This document shows positions 1 to 12,017 of a stretch of DNA of 64,000 bases, piece after piece. The notes below the pieces were generated by a model, which was given only the letters and a program-made list of their open reading frames with translations, was not told the origin of the DNA and made no database searches. Made by a program: the position numbers and the translations under genes. Position 1 is the stretch's first letter. Each line of letters starts with the position of its first letter. This DNA is from Whalleya microplaca (Eukaryota > Ascomycota > Sordariomycetes > Xylariales > Xylariaceae), in NCBI GenBank assembly GCA_022497155.1, contig MU385726.1, forward strand, positions 124,001-188,000, in the 5' to 3' direction.

Positions 1-2099
1 ACCAAGCAAGCAATTGATCAGTGAACGAACGACGGGACATAGCCGCTCGAACAGCCTAGGACGTGCGTAAGCCACATGCTAACAGCCACTAGGTTAGATC
101 ATAGGCTCATAGCATACCACCCTCCCACGTTATCACTTTTAAACTCCCGGCAACTCAAGTATCGGATACATGGACCTGCGTGGCCGTCCAGTAGTAGCGA
201 AGATATTACCTAAGTTATTCCTCTCAGATACCTAGGTAGTCTCTACGGTAGGCTAGAGACCTACCGGGTAATGAGTTGACATGTATATACATACATACCT
301 AGGTTAGGTAATGTAACCCACTCCTCACTCTGCTACGTAATACTGAACCGATTCACACATATCAGCCACATGACCAGCACTGATGAGAATTGGCCTAATG
401 GCGTCTTCCATGTTTCTTGCTTTCGAGTTACAGGCATCGCGATCTGTCTCCAAAGCCACATATCCGATTACATACTAAGCTTTTGGGTGGAACATCATTC
501 TCTAAGTTTAAGTGGCTGCTTATTCTATAATATTCTGCAGTTACTATGAGAGGGCCCAAGCTCGACTCTACGTTGAACTTATATATAATAATTGTACGTT
601 TAGTGTCTCTCTATAACATGCATCTAGTATTTGGATAACAGTACATATATACTAGGCCAAATCCCGTCTTCTCATTAGACATAAAGGGGTCTCTTCCCAA
701 AGCAGAAACCAATTTTAGACCTTAGATAGCTCAACAGCTTAGCTCGGCTGATATGACGTCACACCACTTGCATACATATCAATATGTGTGGGTACAACTA
801 ATAAACCCATAATCGAGTCTTATCAATCGCTGCAAGCTGTACAACATGCACTGGAACCCTTCGCTGGCTACCAACTGCCATCGAACCAGGCAGGGATCGT
901 AGTGCCTGGCAAAACATACGCATACAGACAAGCGATCATCCATCGACTTTCACAACAAAACCTATGCGCCAGGCTTTTCCCTAAAGTCAGGGGGTATCGT
1001 ACACGTGCTCACCCGTCTTTGGGCCTCGCTCTGCTCGTCATCCAGCCTCGAGTTTCAGACAATGTGCGCGGTTTCCAGTGCTGCAGCAAATGAGAGAGCA
1101 TACATACGCATGTAAACCATGTAACTTAAGTGATGTGTTACACTTCCCTAACCTACCTACATGTACTACTGCTGCGTACATACATACACACGTGGAACAA
1201 CTACACATACCTAATGTATCTCGAAGCTCAGTCAAGGTCAGAAAAAAAAGTCGACACCGAAGAATGGTATAGGAGGGGATTGGTGCGATCTATCTGCTCT
1301 GGTCTGCCTATCTACGGGACCCTCCCCCATGACAACAGCAACAGCAACGGCAACTCGCTAGTAAATCCGAGCAATGTATGTCTGTATGTCTGTATGTCTG
1401 TCTGTCTTGGGAGAAGAAAAAGTGCTAGTTAGCTACCTAGGCTAAGTGGACGATCGCAGCAACCAGTAGCCAGCACTCGGTGGTAATCTTTCTTGTCTTT
1501 TTACTACTACTCTACATGTAATTGTGTCCCCCCCTTCTCATCAATTCTCGCCAATCGTAGTTAGTTCAGCTCTCTCTAGGTAGTTTAGCTCCTCCTTCTT
1601 CTTAGCAAGTTAGTTGCTTGTTAGCTTTGCTTGCTCCAGCTCATGCTCATGCTCATGCTCATGCTGCTATGCTAATTCGTTTCGGAGAAAAATAGTGAAA
1701 ACAATCGTATGACGGGAGAGTTGACGAGTTGACGTGGCTGAAAATAGTAGGGACCAATCAGTCAGCAGATGACCAGCACCGTTATGCCTGGCTCTCGACA
1801 CAGCTCCGGGTTGAAGGAGGAGGATGTCGAAGAGGGCACAACTTTCAATGATTCATACAAGAGTGGAATGACTAGGGGTTGGTTGGTTAATGCCTGAGGG
1901 GACACCGGAGTCTAGGACACAATCCAGAGACTAGATCTGGATCACCGGAGGTCCCAAGACGTCGATGTGAAAGAGGGTTGCTGAAAATGCCGAAGGGGAC
2001 TAGAGAATGACACCAGACGTATGCTGCGAGTCTGGGATATGGAGTCAAGCCATCCCCCAGGCAAGCCTACAGCCAAACCCGCACTTGCGACCAAATGGT
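1..2099. other. Intergenic, no gene seen
   Basis: I find no convincing gene on either strand; the open frames are short and mostly lack ATG starts. The stretch contains AT-rich DNA, scattered TACCTAGGTA-like motifs (around 225-245 and 295-305), a TGTATGTC/TGTC microsatellite near 1375-1410 and a four-copy CATGCT run near 1640-1665. Confidence 0.6.
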
Positions 2100-4017
2100 C
2101 TAAGCGTGAGTCTCCAGTCGACCTCCTCCAGCGCCGCCAATTCCAGTTCTCATCGGCAACCGTGCCGAGGGCGGATCTTTGTAGCCGGAGCTAGGGATCA
2201 TACCGGGAGATTCTGCTTCGGGACTCTGGTCCTCGTAGTGATCTTCCGAATCGAAGCTATCGCTCGGCGGCTCTTGGTTTTCCTTGCCGTGATGATGCTG
2301 ATGAAAAGAGTGGTCCTCATCGGGGTCATTCGGAGGGGGCGGGGGTGGAGCTTGCTGCCCCGCCGTAGCCGCGGCACTGCGATCAGCGGCGGCAGCATTG
2401 TTCTTCGCGGGCAGCTTGTTGGCCTTCTTGCCCTTGCGAGACTTCATTTTTGCCTTCTCCAGCAGTCTTCGTCGCTCCGCTTCTTCTCTGCGGCGGCGGC
2501 GATCTTTAATCTCGTACTGGCGAATCAATGCCTCAGGGGGGCGACCGAAGATTCTTTCATACTCGCAAAATTCGCAGATCCAGATATCTTCAGGCGCCGG
2601 GGGATGATGGTAATTCTGGTATTCAGTTTCTCGGCGGCGTTGTTTAGCTGCTTGGAGAAGCGAGTTGCCGCGGCGTTTCGGTTTCTTCGGGGGTGCGCCG
2701 GCCGGAGCAGCCCCTTTTGCAGCTCCGTCACCAGTGACATTAGCACCCGGTTGCACTCCCCCAGAATTCATCATAGGGGGTGTTGGGCCAGCTTGGGTTT
2801 GAGTAGCTCTAGCACTAACGCCATGATACGGGTCGCGGTAGTCTGCTGAGAGAGGTGGCTGATGCATATGACTTACTCCAGCCATGTTGGACGGCGCCGG
2901 ATCAGATCCGGGCCAAGACACAGGATTCTGTGAGTCGAAAGTAAAGGTGAACTGTGTTGATGCTGCTGGGCTGGCCTTCGAGGAGGCTTCCTGGTGCAAG
3001 AGGCTAATATTCTCTTGGCCTGGAGGTACTGGTAGCTTTCCGGCACTAGCGATAGCACTAGAGATAATTCCAGAATTCTCTCCTATAATACAGCAAGACA
3101 TAGTTAGCTGTTGTTTGACCCTTGAAAGACTTCCCAGGCAATAATTGCGGGTGCCCCAAAGAGCTTAGTATTAGGCAAGAGTACCCGGGTAGAAGTAAAG
3201 AAAGACAAGGTTCCACGCATCAGAACTTACCTGCAGGTGGTGATGGATATTGACCACCAGGCCGTAACTTAGGGGTTCTGCCACCCCAGAGACTATTCGG
3301 ATCTGACAAGACCCGCAAGGGGCTTCTGCCGTTGCGCACGCGACCATATCTGCCTCTGCCAGGACCAGAAATCCCCTGCCCATTCGTAGTGTGACCTCCC
3401 GCTTGATAATAGGCTGTGGGCGCCGCTCCCGAGGCATCCATAGACCCCTCATCCCCGGTGGTCGGGGGCGATGGTACTCCTAATACACCTAAATCATTGA
3501 GCACATGCGTACCGTTCAGAATGGTCTCACCAGCTGTTGGAATCTTCCTCTTCTTCTTGTTATTGGTATTCTCAAACGAATCATACCCGTCTGCCGATGA
3601 TGTCGTAGAAGGCGGCGGCTGTGGATTGGGGTGTCGAGCTTGGCCGGGTCTTTGGGGGGTACGAAGCGCATGCCCTGCTGACTCGTGAGAGGGTCGTGAA
3701 ACAAAAGTCCGCCGAGTGTGGCCCGCCAACGACTCATCATCATATTCCGGCGCCAAACCGTTTCTGCGCAGGCCAGCTTCTTGCCCCAGCTCAGCTACAT
3801 TCTCGCGGTGGGCTACGGTAGCATGATCGGCTCCCAGCGAGGCCAGGTCCTCCGTCGAGTTGTAAGGGTAGACAAACAAGGGCGTCGTGGTCTGAGGTGC
3901 CGGCGGGTACTTGATACTGTCGGCAACATCTGGCGACAGGCGTTCACGTAGTCGACGTTTAGGAAGCGGTCGGATGGGCCGGTCAGGGAACAGCGGGGAA
4001 GAAGATTCGGGAGACAT
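2100..4017 (-). CDS. Conserved fungal protein with CEFC motif, unknown function
   Basis: Two exons on the minus strand: 4017-3231 and 3082-2100, with a 148-bp intron (donor GTAAGT, acceptor TATTATAG). The junction restores a Gly codon and joins PPAG to ENSGI. The predicted protein has 589 residues. The N-terminal half starts MSPESSSPLFPDRPIRPLPK, a block I remember from many Sordariomycete hypothetical proteins. The C-terminal half has a basic KKPKRRGNSLLQAAKQRRR segment followed by ICEFCEYERIFGRPPEALIR, a short Cys-pair motif that could bind zinc, then a charged RRRREEAERRR helix. Most of the rest is Pro/Ser-rich and probably disordered. The same frame stays open upstream to ATGs at 4122 and 4152 through a hydrophobic stretch (SLFAAIVSSYVVPALTAAW). 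I treat that as an upstream intron or leader because a CATTCAG acceptor lies just before the chosen ATG. A nuclear role is only inference from the basic composition. Confidence 0.8.
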
Positions 4018-6620
4018 ATTCTCTGAATGACCTACGCGGTGAACAGATCGCGACAGTGTTAGCCAGGCTGCTGTAAGTGCAGGAACCACATAAGAAGACA
4101 CGATGGCAGCGAATAGAGACATGGTGGTGAACCGGACTCGACCGAGGGGCACAAGGTCGAAAGGGTTGGGTTGGCAGCCCCAGGTCTCATTCTTGCTATC
4201 GACAGTGGTGGGAAAGTGGGAAGTGGGAAGGTGAGGAGGGGAACAGGCAAGACAAATTTTTCACAGGCAGAGATACAAGAGGTCTGCCGAGAAGTGTGTT
4301 TTGTCGTGGGTAGATGAGTGTCTCGGCATCGACGAGCGATTCTCAGAGGGGTGCTGTATAATGGGGGGAGCGACATAGGGAGCAACATACCCATCACATC
4401 TCCGTTTACCCAATCCTAATACAACAGACAGCCCAGCTGCCTCCCGAAGAATATTGTGGTTTGTTTGTCTTGGTCTAGGCAAATATGATGTATTTGCACG
4501 GGAAAGCTATCGAAAGAAGGCTAAAGCGAGCTCGACGAGGATATAGACTTAGGTAGATGGCGGGTGGTCTTGCCGAACGAACAAACCACTCTTCTCCTTT
4601 TATCTTTCTTGCTACCTACACATGATGGCCACATTAACATATACCCCCCTTTAAGGAACTTCAAGGAAGTTGAGTTGGAGTTGCAGACAGACAACTCTAT
4701 TAGGCCAGCTGCCTCAGCTAGCCGATGCAGGAAGCGCTCAAGGACCCTTGGCCAGAGATAGAGAGAGTGTGTGTGCGTGTGTAAGTGTGTGTCTGCTGCA
4801 GTGCTGCTGCCCTCACTCAGAGAGCAGAGGGACGGACAGAGGGACGGACAGAGGGACTGGGACTGGGACTACGAGGGAGTAGTAGGTGGTTGTCCGTACG
4901 TACAGGAGAACAGTCCGAGGCACTTCGATGTCCCGGTGGACTAGGTATGTAGTAGGTAGATAGCAGGTAGGTAGATAGCAGGTAGGTAGGTTGGCAGGTA
5001 GGTTGGCAGTGGTAGGGGCTAGGATGATGACCAATGCAGCCACACAAGCCAGTCTCCAACAATATGGAAGGGCACGTATTCAACGTATTCAAGATGGCCT
5101 TCTTCTTCTTATTCTTCTTCTTTCGCACGCAGGAAGGGAGGGGGAGCTTTGTAAATCCAGGAAGCGTCACCGTCGTTACTTAGTTGAAAGAATAGATGGC
5201 TTGAATGTCGTAGTTGTCGCAGAAGCAAGAGCGAGGTGTGATGTTGTTCGTTATGGTTGTTGTTGGGGGGGGGGTTGTTTTCGGGACACACTGAACGAGA
5301 ATCAAATCGGCGTTGTACTATGTAGAGTAGGTCCAGTATTGATTGTGCTGGCGATATGTAATTGAATGATGGATCGCAGTGTGAATTGTGTCACAAGGGG
5401 GGGAGACAATCCCGCCTACGGTTCACCTAAGGGCCTGTGCGCCGGCCATCTAATAGGCCAGCAGGACGAGTAGGCCTGAAATCCAACTGCTGGGAGAGGT
5501 CTCTGTGCCCTGTTCTGCCTGTGTACAGATTGTATGTATCTATGTATGTGCGGATGTAATATATGTACAGTTACATACGTACTCTATACTCTTTATACCC
5601 TAGGTAAGTAAACTGTACGGTCTACCTTACCTAGATACTTAACCTAGTGGGATCCAAACGGAATAATGATTATCAAGCCAGATTCACAGTGGATATCAGG
5701 ATATCTTACCTAGACCTGCCTACCTTCAGGGCTTCAGGGCTACAGATTACATTACATGCCCAGGTGTACGCATACCTTAGGTACATGTCCATATGTTTTA
5801 TAAGTTACTTAGTAGTTAGGGTATTCTGTATTGTCCACCTCGAAGCCTGCCTGAGGTGATGACTGACTACATCCTGGATGTATCCACAATCTACCTATTA
5901 TTTTACTTTGCCTTACTCCAGATCCTCCTTTTTTTTGCCTTGATATTTGTTTCCAACTACGTGTACCATAGCATGTTTTTACCAAACACTCTCGAATCCA
6001 TCCCCCTTTACCCGTCCTTCTGCCATCCTGTCATTCCGTTGTGCACTGCCTACAGATTACGTTAAGTACGGGTTCTGTACGGGTTCTGATGTAGCAGACA
6101 CGGTTGTACTCGTGTGACGGATACGGTGTCATACTGTGTACCTCTTTAAGCTCTGCATTATCCACAGAAATGCAGGTCATTTTCGTCTCGAGAGGGGCAA
6201 GCAGACGGTGTTGACAATGACAGAGGACACGGTGCCCCGCGCTTGCTGATTGGACAGGACGGGACAGGAAAGATGGGTCCCAGTCATCGGCGCCCGGATC
6301 AATTGGGATCAGAGCAGCCGAGCAGCAGCCAAAGCCAAAAAATTGAACCGAGAAAAAAAAAAAAAGAAGAATGGAAAAACGGGGACCCCAGCACAGTCGC
6401 AGCGCCGCTTGTTCGCGCGAGGATGGCGCCGAGCGAGGGCCAGCAGCAGCTTGGGCTAGGTATAGGTCGGCTACCAGCTACCTACGCCGTCCGCGACCAA
6501 CGGCTGCTAGGCCATGTACCTATTTGGCACTAATAACCTACGCCACGCTACTGTCAGTTATGTATGTATGTTATGTACCTTCACAATATTATTAGCTTAC
6601 CTACTACTTACCTGCCCTGC

Positions 6621-6667
<47 letters not shown>

Positions 6668-7162
6668 AATATGCTGGCTGCAGTCAGTCAACTCACTCTT
6701 CCAATCTATTGCTCTTCAACCCTCTGCATCTCTTCTCCCCCCTCTATCCCTCCCGCCCTTCCAAGCTACCACCAACCTTTACCAGCATCCGATTCAGTCA
6801 TGATAGACCTGATGTTTTCTAGGCGACCGTCATATTATCTTTTCTCAGTCACCTTCTAGCAGCAATTCCTGACATAGTGAAGTGCCTCGAGAGCTCCTCT
6901 TCGCCGTCCTTGCACGTCGCTCTCCTCTCTCTCTCTCTTCCTCTTCGTCTCTCTCCTCTGCCACCAACCACTTTTACTCGACCTGCCTACACTCTACTTG
7001 TGTCCAATCTCCTACTGTCGGCCTTTCCTCTCACTCGAACCTAAGCCTCTGCATCCTCTTTCGGTTTATTTCCAGTTCCGACACGGAGCTCATCTTCCCT
7101 TTCGCGTCCCGGCGCCCCTCCTCGACATCGTCCCCAACACACGTTGCCCGGCCTGCAAAGCG
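4018..7162. other. 3.1-kb divergent intergenic region
   Basis: This separates the two divergently transcribed genes on either side and must hold both promoters. I see no coding gene. It carries a GGGACGGACAGA tandem near 4828-4855, a GTAGGTAGATAGCAG-type minisatellite near 4946-5008 whose copies run into one another, a poly-A-rich run near 6353-6370, a (CTG)15 array and pyrimidine-rich leader sequence (CTCTCTCTCT) near 6920-6960 upstream of the PHD-finger gene. Confidence 0.6.
6622..6666 (+). repeat. (CTG)15 trinucleotide microsatellite
   Basis: There are fifteen uninterrupted CTG units, read directly from the sequence, about 500 bp upstream of the PHD-finger gene start. It would read as poly-Leu, poly-Ala or poly-Cys in the three forward frames, but no ATG-started gene I can support covers it, so I treat it as promoter or leader DNA. 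Confidence 0.95.
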
Positions 7163-9370
7163 ATGGCCGGTGCCTCCCCGACCAGACGCTCCTCTCGTGC
7201 GCGAACAACCCAATCACAATCACATCATTCCTCCACTGCATCCAGTACCTCTGGACGCGCTGAGCGAAGCACGAGGGCCTTCACCAAGACCGGTTCCCCT
7301 CAAAAGTCAACCGGCAGTGGATCTCTCTCGTCAGAACCTCCCGAAGACTCAACTACCACCCCCAACGACGATACCACCCTCCGCCGCCGCAGCACGCGCG
7401 GCAAGGACGACGAGCGTGAGAAGCAACCTAAAATAGAACTCCTCGACATGGCTCCGGTTAGCGACGAGATCCAGGAGGACGACGAGGCCGTCCGCTGCAT
7501 CTGTGGCCACGACGAATACCCCGGGCCGCCGCCCTTTGACGAGGACTCGAAGCATGGCGTCAAGGATGCAATTGACCATGAAAAGATCTTCGCGATCGAG
7601 ATCACCGACGAACTGGCCGGCTTTTTTGTTCAATGTGAGATTTGCAACACCTGGCAGCACGGCGCCTGTGTGGGCTTCACCACCGAAGAGTCCAATCCCG
7701 ACGATGTCCAGTACTTCTGCGAACAGTGTCGCAAGGACCTCCATAAAGTATACACAGCTAGCAATGGGTAAGTTGTCACCAACTTTGTCACCGACTACCT
7801 GGAGGAAATTGACCCCGATCGCATTGGTGGTTTCTCCGTTGCGGCGGAGCGCTGACGGTCGCGCCTCTGCCGATCCTACCCCTACACACACAGCCTTCCT
7901 TCCAAACCACCTTTTCTTGTCACCACGTCTGGTTATCGTCGTCATGTTAACGCAATGGCTCCTAGGCAAAAGTATTCGATATTCCTGCCCATCCACCGTC
8001 CGTCCCGAGCCGCTTCCCAGGCCACCTCGGCGGCGGCCAAGGATGGTGCGCTGTCTCCCAAGGCCAACAGCACCAAAACTTCCCGCTCCTCGGCAGCAGC
8101 GCAGACCTCGAAGCGGCGCTCTACCATGAACAGCCGCGATGCTGCTTATGATGAAGAGGAACAGCTGCGCCGCGCAATCGAGGCAAGCAAGGAAGATGCG
8201 ATCCCCGAAACTTCGGAGCAGCCAACTCGGCGCCCTAAGAGAGGCAGGGATGACAGCGAAGAGTACGTATCAGAAATCCAACCCCATTCGGTGTTCTGTC
8301 TGACGAGAGAAAAATCTGTAGGAAGGTCGAGAGCGTCAAGCGACAGCGGACAACTTCCAAGTCCCCATCGCCACCAGCCGAAAGGCCTGATTCTCTCCCT
8401 CTAGAAGAGTCCGAAGACGAATCGACCATTCGGAATGGATCTTCCAAGAGGTCCCGTAATGCCGCTCGGAACCAGCGCGAAAAGGCCGAGAGGGATGAAC
8501 GTCGTGAAGAGCAAGAACGTAAACGGGCCGAAGCCGCTAGTAAACGGAAAGGCCGTGCCGAGCGTCGGCGAGCTGATGGTAAGTCTTGAACAATCTCTTG
8601 GAAGAGAGACGAGGATAATTGCTGACTTGGGTGTAGATTCAGATCCCTCGGAAGAAATGCCCTTGGCCGCTCGTGCAGCAGTAAACAGAGCAACAGAATC
8701 AGCACAACCCCCGGATCCTCCTCTATCATCGCAGCCACCTCCCGACACACCCCCGGCAGTTCAAGCGCCGACTACCTCAAATAAGAAGAAGTCGCAGCAC
8801 AAGAAGAAAGGCAGGAACCAGTACACCAAGGACCGCGATAATCACGATCACGATATATCACCAGCGAGATCGATGTCGCGTGATGTCACGAAGAATGGGG
8901 ATGAGAACGGTACGTCTCATCACAAATCAACAGGCCACGATGGCAACCACAGGCAGGGAAAGTCAAAGGGGGGCATGAATTCAAGGATCACAATGACCGA
9001 TATGAAGAGACGCGCCAACAACATCTTGGACTACATTGCGAGGACGCAAGTCGAGTTAGCAAACGAGACTCCTCCAGAGTCGAATCATCGTCCGAATACG
9101 ACGGACGATAGATCCACCTCTGCGGTGCCTCAAATTAAGGTGAACGGCGACAACAGCAAAAAGGCTGATGGAGCCTCTGCCACCTCAAATGGCTCAACAC
9201 CTTCCCACCAACGGGTTAATGAGGCAGATAAGAATGGGGCGGGTCAGAATCTCAACGGCACTGGCAGCACTCATACGGCACTAAAGGAATTCAAGGATAT
9301 GAGCTGTGTTGAGATGATGGATGCCTTAAGTCGGGATTTGGTGAAGTGGCAGCAAGAATTTGCACCATAA
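7163..9370 (+). CDS. PHD-finger protein, Cti6-like chromatin regulator
   Basis: Four exons: 7163-7767, 7966-8262, 8322-8578 and 8637-9370, with introns of 198, 59 and 58 bp. All junctions keep frame and give 630 residues. ATG 7163 is the first ATG of the frame. A PHD finger lies at about residues 110-195: CICGHDE, then CEICNTWQHGACVG, then CEQC, a C4HC3 zinc-binding pattern. After it come QKYSIFLPIHRP, RSTMNSRDAAYDEEEQLRRA, a highly charged Arg/Glu coiled-coil-like segment (about 340-385) and a Ser/Asn-rich tail ending in MMDALSRDLVKWQQEFAP. PHD fingers of this arrangement occur in yeast Cti6, a subunit of the Rpd3L histone deacetylase complex that reads methylated histone H3. Membership of that complex is inferred from family resemblance. 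The leader is very pyrimidine-rich, which is common in expressed fungal genes. Confidence 0.88.
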
Positions 9371-10057
9371 TGCGAGTCCACCACACACCACACATCTAAT
9401 ACGGTCTGTTTGGCGTTCTCGGATCGACTTCTGGTATTCCCAGGCTAGTCAGTGCATTGCTCGGCGTTCTCTGCATGGTCGGAACATGTTTCTATAAAGG
9501 CGGCTTCACGAGTTGGGCAAAGAATGGAGGGGGAATCAGGAAAGAAAGGATTCGAAGTTTTTCCGAGGTCTCTCATACCATACATACACCGAGGCCTACC
9601 CTTTTTCGTAAAAAAAAAAGTCGAAACGAATTGGTCGGTCAAGGAAAGGAGTCCTAGGTTTCTTGTTGGGCGTAAAGGATTCGAAACATCGGAAAGACAA
9701 CCGATTTTTTTTTTTTTTTACTACAAAAAAGTCCATGGATCAATGTTCTGGGTGTTTATAGGTGTGGTGTTGTATCAAATAATATACCCCCGTAGCTTTA
9801 TGTATTCCTACAGCTGAGAGTTGGTTGTTTGCTGTACGCATATACTATGTACATTGCCGGCATGAAATTTTTTCTAATACAGACACGCGTTTGTCCCTAA
9901 CTGATGGCTTTGATCCCATATTCGCCTGAGCAAACCGGACGTGCACTACTGCAAGCCAGGGAACTGAACGCAACCATGCATTCAGACGGATGAGCAAGTG
10001 AGCGAGTGAGCTCCTTCATCATAATCACAACCTACACGCTGCTCCGTGTCAGGTCCA
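9371..10057. other. Convergent intergenic region
   Basis: Presumed 3' flanks of two convergent genes. It contains a T13 tract at about 9707-9719 and an A-rich run near 9610. No gene is supported. Confidence 0.6.
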
Positions 10058-11197
10058 TCAGCCTCCCTCGGCTGCTGCCCGCTTAGCAGCATTCTTCACC
10101 TTCCGGTTCTCCTTCTCCCTCTTCCTCGCCTGGTTCATACTCAAGTGCTCCTCGGCCCCCAACGCCTCCCTCTCCGCGCGCGCGCGCAAGCTCTCCTCAC
10201 TCACCTCATCGAGCCCAAAGCGCCCCAAGTTCCCCTTGCGCCACTGCTGCACGACCCAGTCCGCCGCCGCGTCCAAACTCGGCACGCCGCCCTTGCGCAG
10301 CTTCCCCGTGCGCACGGCCACATTCTCCAACCACTCGGCCGCATCGTTCGTCGGCGCGCTGAGCTCCGCATAGATCCCCGGGTCCCGCAGATTAAGCCGA
10401 AACAGCAGATAATCCGCGACCGTCTCCGCGGGCACGAGCCCGTCTTTCACGCACCCCACCAGCGACAGCTTCAGCATCGCCTCGACGTCGCCCACGTACG
10501 GCACGAACACCCCCGGCGTGTCCACCACGAACACGCCGCCCTCGACCCCCGCCCCGCTGTCCTCGGGCGCTACGCGCACGGGGGACCCCATCTTGCGCGT
10601 GATGCCCGGCTGCGCGCCCGTGCGCGCCGCGTTGGGCAGCGCCATGCCCACGCGCCGCAGCGCGTTCAGGAGCGTCGATTTCCCCGCGTTCGGCATGCCG
10701 ACGACCAGCGCGCGCAGCCCCGTCAGCGCGTGCTGCTGCACCGCGCGCTGCCTCACCGCTCCGAGCAAGGCGCGCACGGAGCGCGCGTCGCGCTCGTCCG
10801 TGAACGCCACCGCCGTGCGCGCTCCACCCTTCCCCGCGGCATGGTGCGCGGCGAGGAGCTCGTGCTGGCGGCGCGACCAGCGCGTGGAGGTGCCGGGGGC
10901 GCACAGGTCGGACTTCGTGTACACGATGACGCGGTCGCGGTCGGCGAGCGCGTGCTCGAGGAGGGGGTTCGTGGAGGTCAGGGGCACGCGGCTGTCGCGG
11001 CACTCGAGGATCAGGCTGATGTTGGACAGCGCCTTGCGCATGGAGGACAGGGCGCCGGCGTGGTGGCCGAGGAAGTAGGAGCGTGTTATGGAGGGGGAGA
11101 CTTCGAAGAGGGTGCGTGGGGTGAAGGCGCTGGTGGTGGTGGTGGCAGAGGAGATGGCAGAGGCGGCGGAGACCGCGGTTTTGAGGGGCGCTGACAT
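10058..11197 (-). CDS. MTG1: Mitochondrial ribosome-associated GTPase 1 (MTG1/YlqF family)
   Basis: Single uninterrupted frame of 379 residues. The GTPase motifs are circularly permuted as in YlqF/RbgA proteins: G4 TKSD (about residue 94) comes first, then G1 GMPNAGKST (about 166), G2 in GITR (about 200) and G3 DTPG (about 227). The C-terminal helical region (AAEWLENVAVRTGKL) and a Lys/Arg-rich end also fit. The N-terminus is Ala/Ser/Thr-rich with few acidic residues, like a mitochondrial presequence. Family members assist late assembly of the large mitochondrial ribosomal subunit on the matrix side of the inner membrane. The gene is strikingly GC-rich, so long antisense frames are open across it; these are shadows. 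An alternative 5' exon upstream is discussed in the findings. Confidence 0.93.
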   Translation of the reverse strand: MSAPLKTAVSAASAISSATTTTSAFTPRTLFEVSPSITRSYFLGHHAGALSSMRKALSNISLILECRDSRVPLTSTNPLLEHALADRDRVIVYTKSDLCAPGTSTRWSRRQHELLAAHHAAGKGGARTAVAFTDERDARSVRALLGAVRQRAVQQHALTGLRALVVGMPNAGKSTLLNALRRVGMALPNAARTGAQPGITRKMGSPVRVAPEDSGAGVEGGVFVVDTPGVFVPYVGDVEAMLKLSLVGCVKDGLVPAETVADYLLFRLNLRDPGIYAELSAPTNDAAEWLENVAVRTGKLRKGGVPSLDAAADWVVQQWRKGNLGRFGLDEVSEESLRARAEREALGAEEHLSMNQARKREKENRKVKNAAKRAAAEGG

Positions 11198-11388
11198 TGC
11201 GGTTGAGGGGAGGTGGGTTGGTGGTTGGGCGGTTAGGGTGGTTCTCGGATCGAGAGCGGGGAGGTATGTATCAGTCGTATACTTGAGCGCATTGATATAT
11301 ACATGTGCATGTATAACGAGGCATCGCGGAGCTCACTTACGTTCCATTCGTTGGGGTTGGTTTGGGTTGGTTTGGGTTGGTAGCTCAC

Positions 11389-11493
11389 AAAGTTGAGATA
11401 TCGAAGCTCCTCAGCCTTTTGCGAAAACTTGATCAGCCTTGTGATTATTGGTGCGCTAGCGATCTGAAGGGTCCAGGGGTTTAAAGCTGCCAT
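11389..11493 (-). other. Possible upstream exon or tiny gene (MAALNPW...)
   Basis: ATG at 11493 opens a frame reading MAALNPWTLQIASAPIITRL followed by a basic stretch, 35 codons up to a GTGAGC donor immediately after TTT at 11389. From an AG near 11282 to the MTG1 ATG there are 84 nt (28 codons) without a stop, in frame. The segment could therefore be a 5' exon of MTG1, an independent short peptide or chance. I do not recognise the peptide; it looks amphipathic and could suit mitochondrial targeting. Confidence 0.25.
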
Positions 11494-12017
11494 GACGTAG
11501 CTTGCAGGGGTCTAGAGTTTGTCTATGTATGCTGTGGCGCTGGTGCTGTGGCTGGGTCCTGTTATTACTACCCAAGGTACTTCAGGTACAATGTTCAGCT
11601 GAGGGTGTTCTCTCAAGAGTTCTCATAGGGTGACCCCCATGAACTCCCCTGACTAAATCAAAAAGGGTTAAATCCCGATATATCTTCTTTTGGTTTCATG
11701 CTGCTAGGTAATATTGTTTCCTCCTCTTGGAACTTCTCAGTCACATTGTCTTTAGAGATAGACGCAAACCCAAAGGAACTCTCAGGGGCATGTTGGTGTT
11801 TTAGGTATCATCAAGGACTAATGTAGTGCCACGTAAACCTACAAACACATCATGAACTTGCTTTCACATGCCATTTCCTAATGAGAACGACAGGTAATTG
11901 CGAAATCCAGTCTTTTTACGGTCTATATGCCAATGACACAAGTAACCCCATATCGGCCCATGTTTGGCACCTATCTCATCTCTCTCATGTTAGAACTAAG
12001 AAGCTCCCAAGCAACGT

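Noticed and set aside
2007..2849. A 280-codon plus-strand frame
   Set aside because: It is antisense to the conserved CEFC-motif gene, whose minus-strand reading matches a known fungal family.
4018..4152. N-terminal extension of the CEFC-motif protein with a hydrophobic segment
   Set aside because: The extension is probably intron or leader; an acceptor-like CATTCAG directly precedes the family-conserved MSPESSS start. RNA evidence could reverse this.
10046..11194. A 382-codon open frame on the plus strand opposite MTG1
   Set aside because: It is an Arg/His/Gly-rich shadow caused by very high GC content; the minus strand carries all GTPase motifs.
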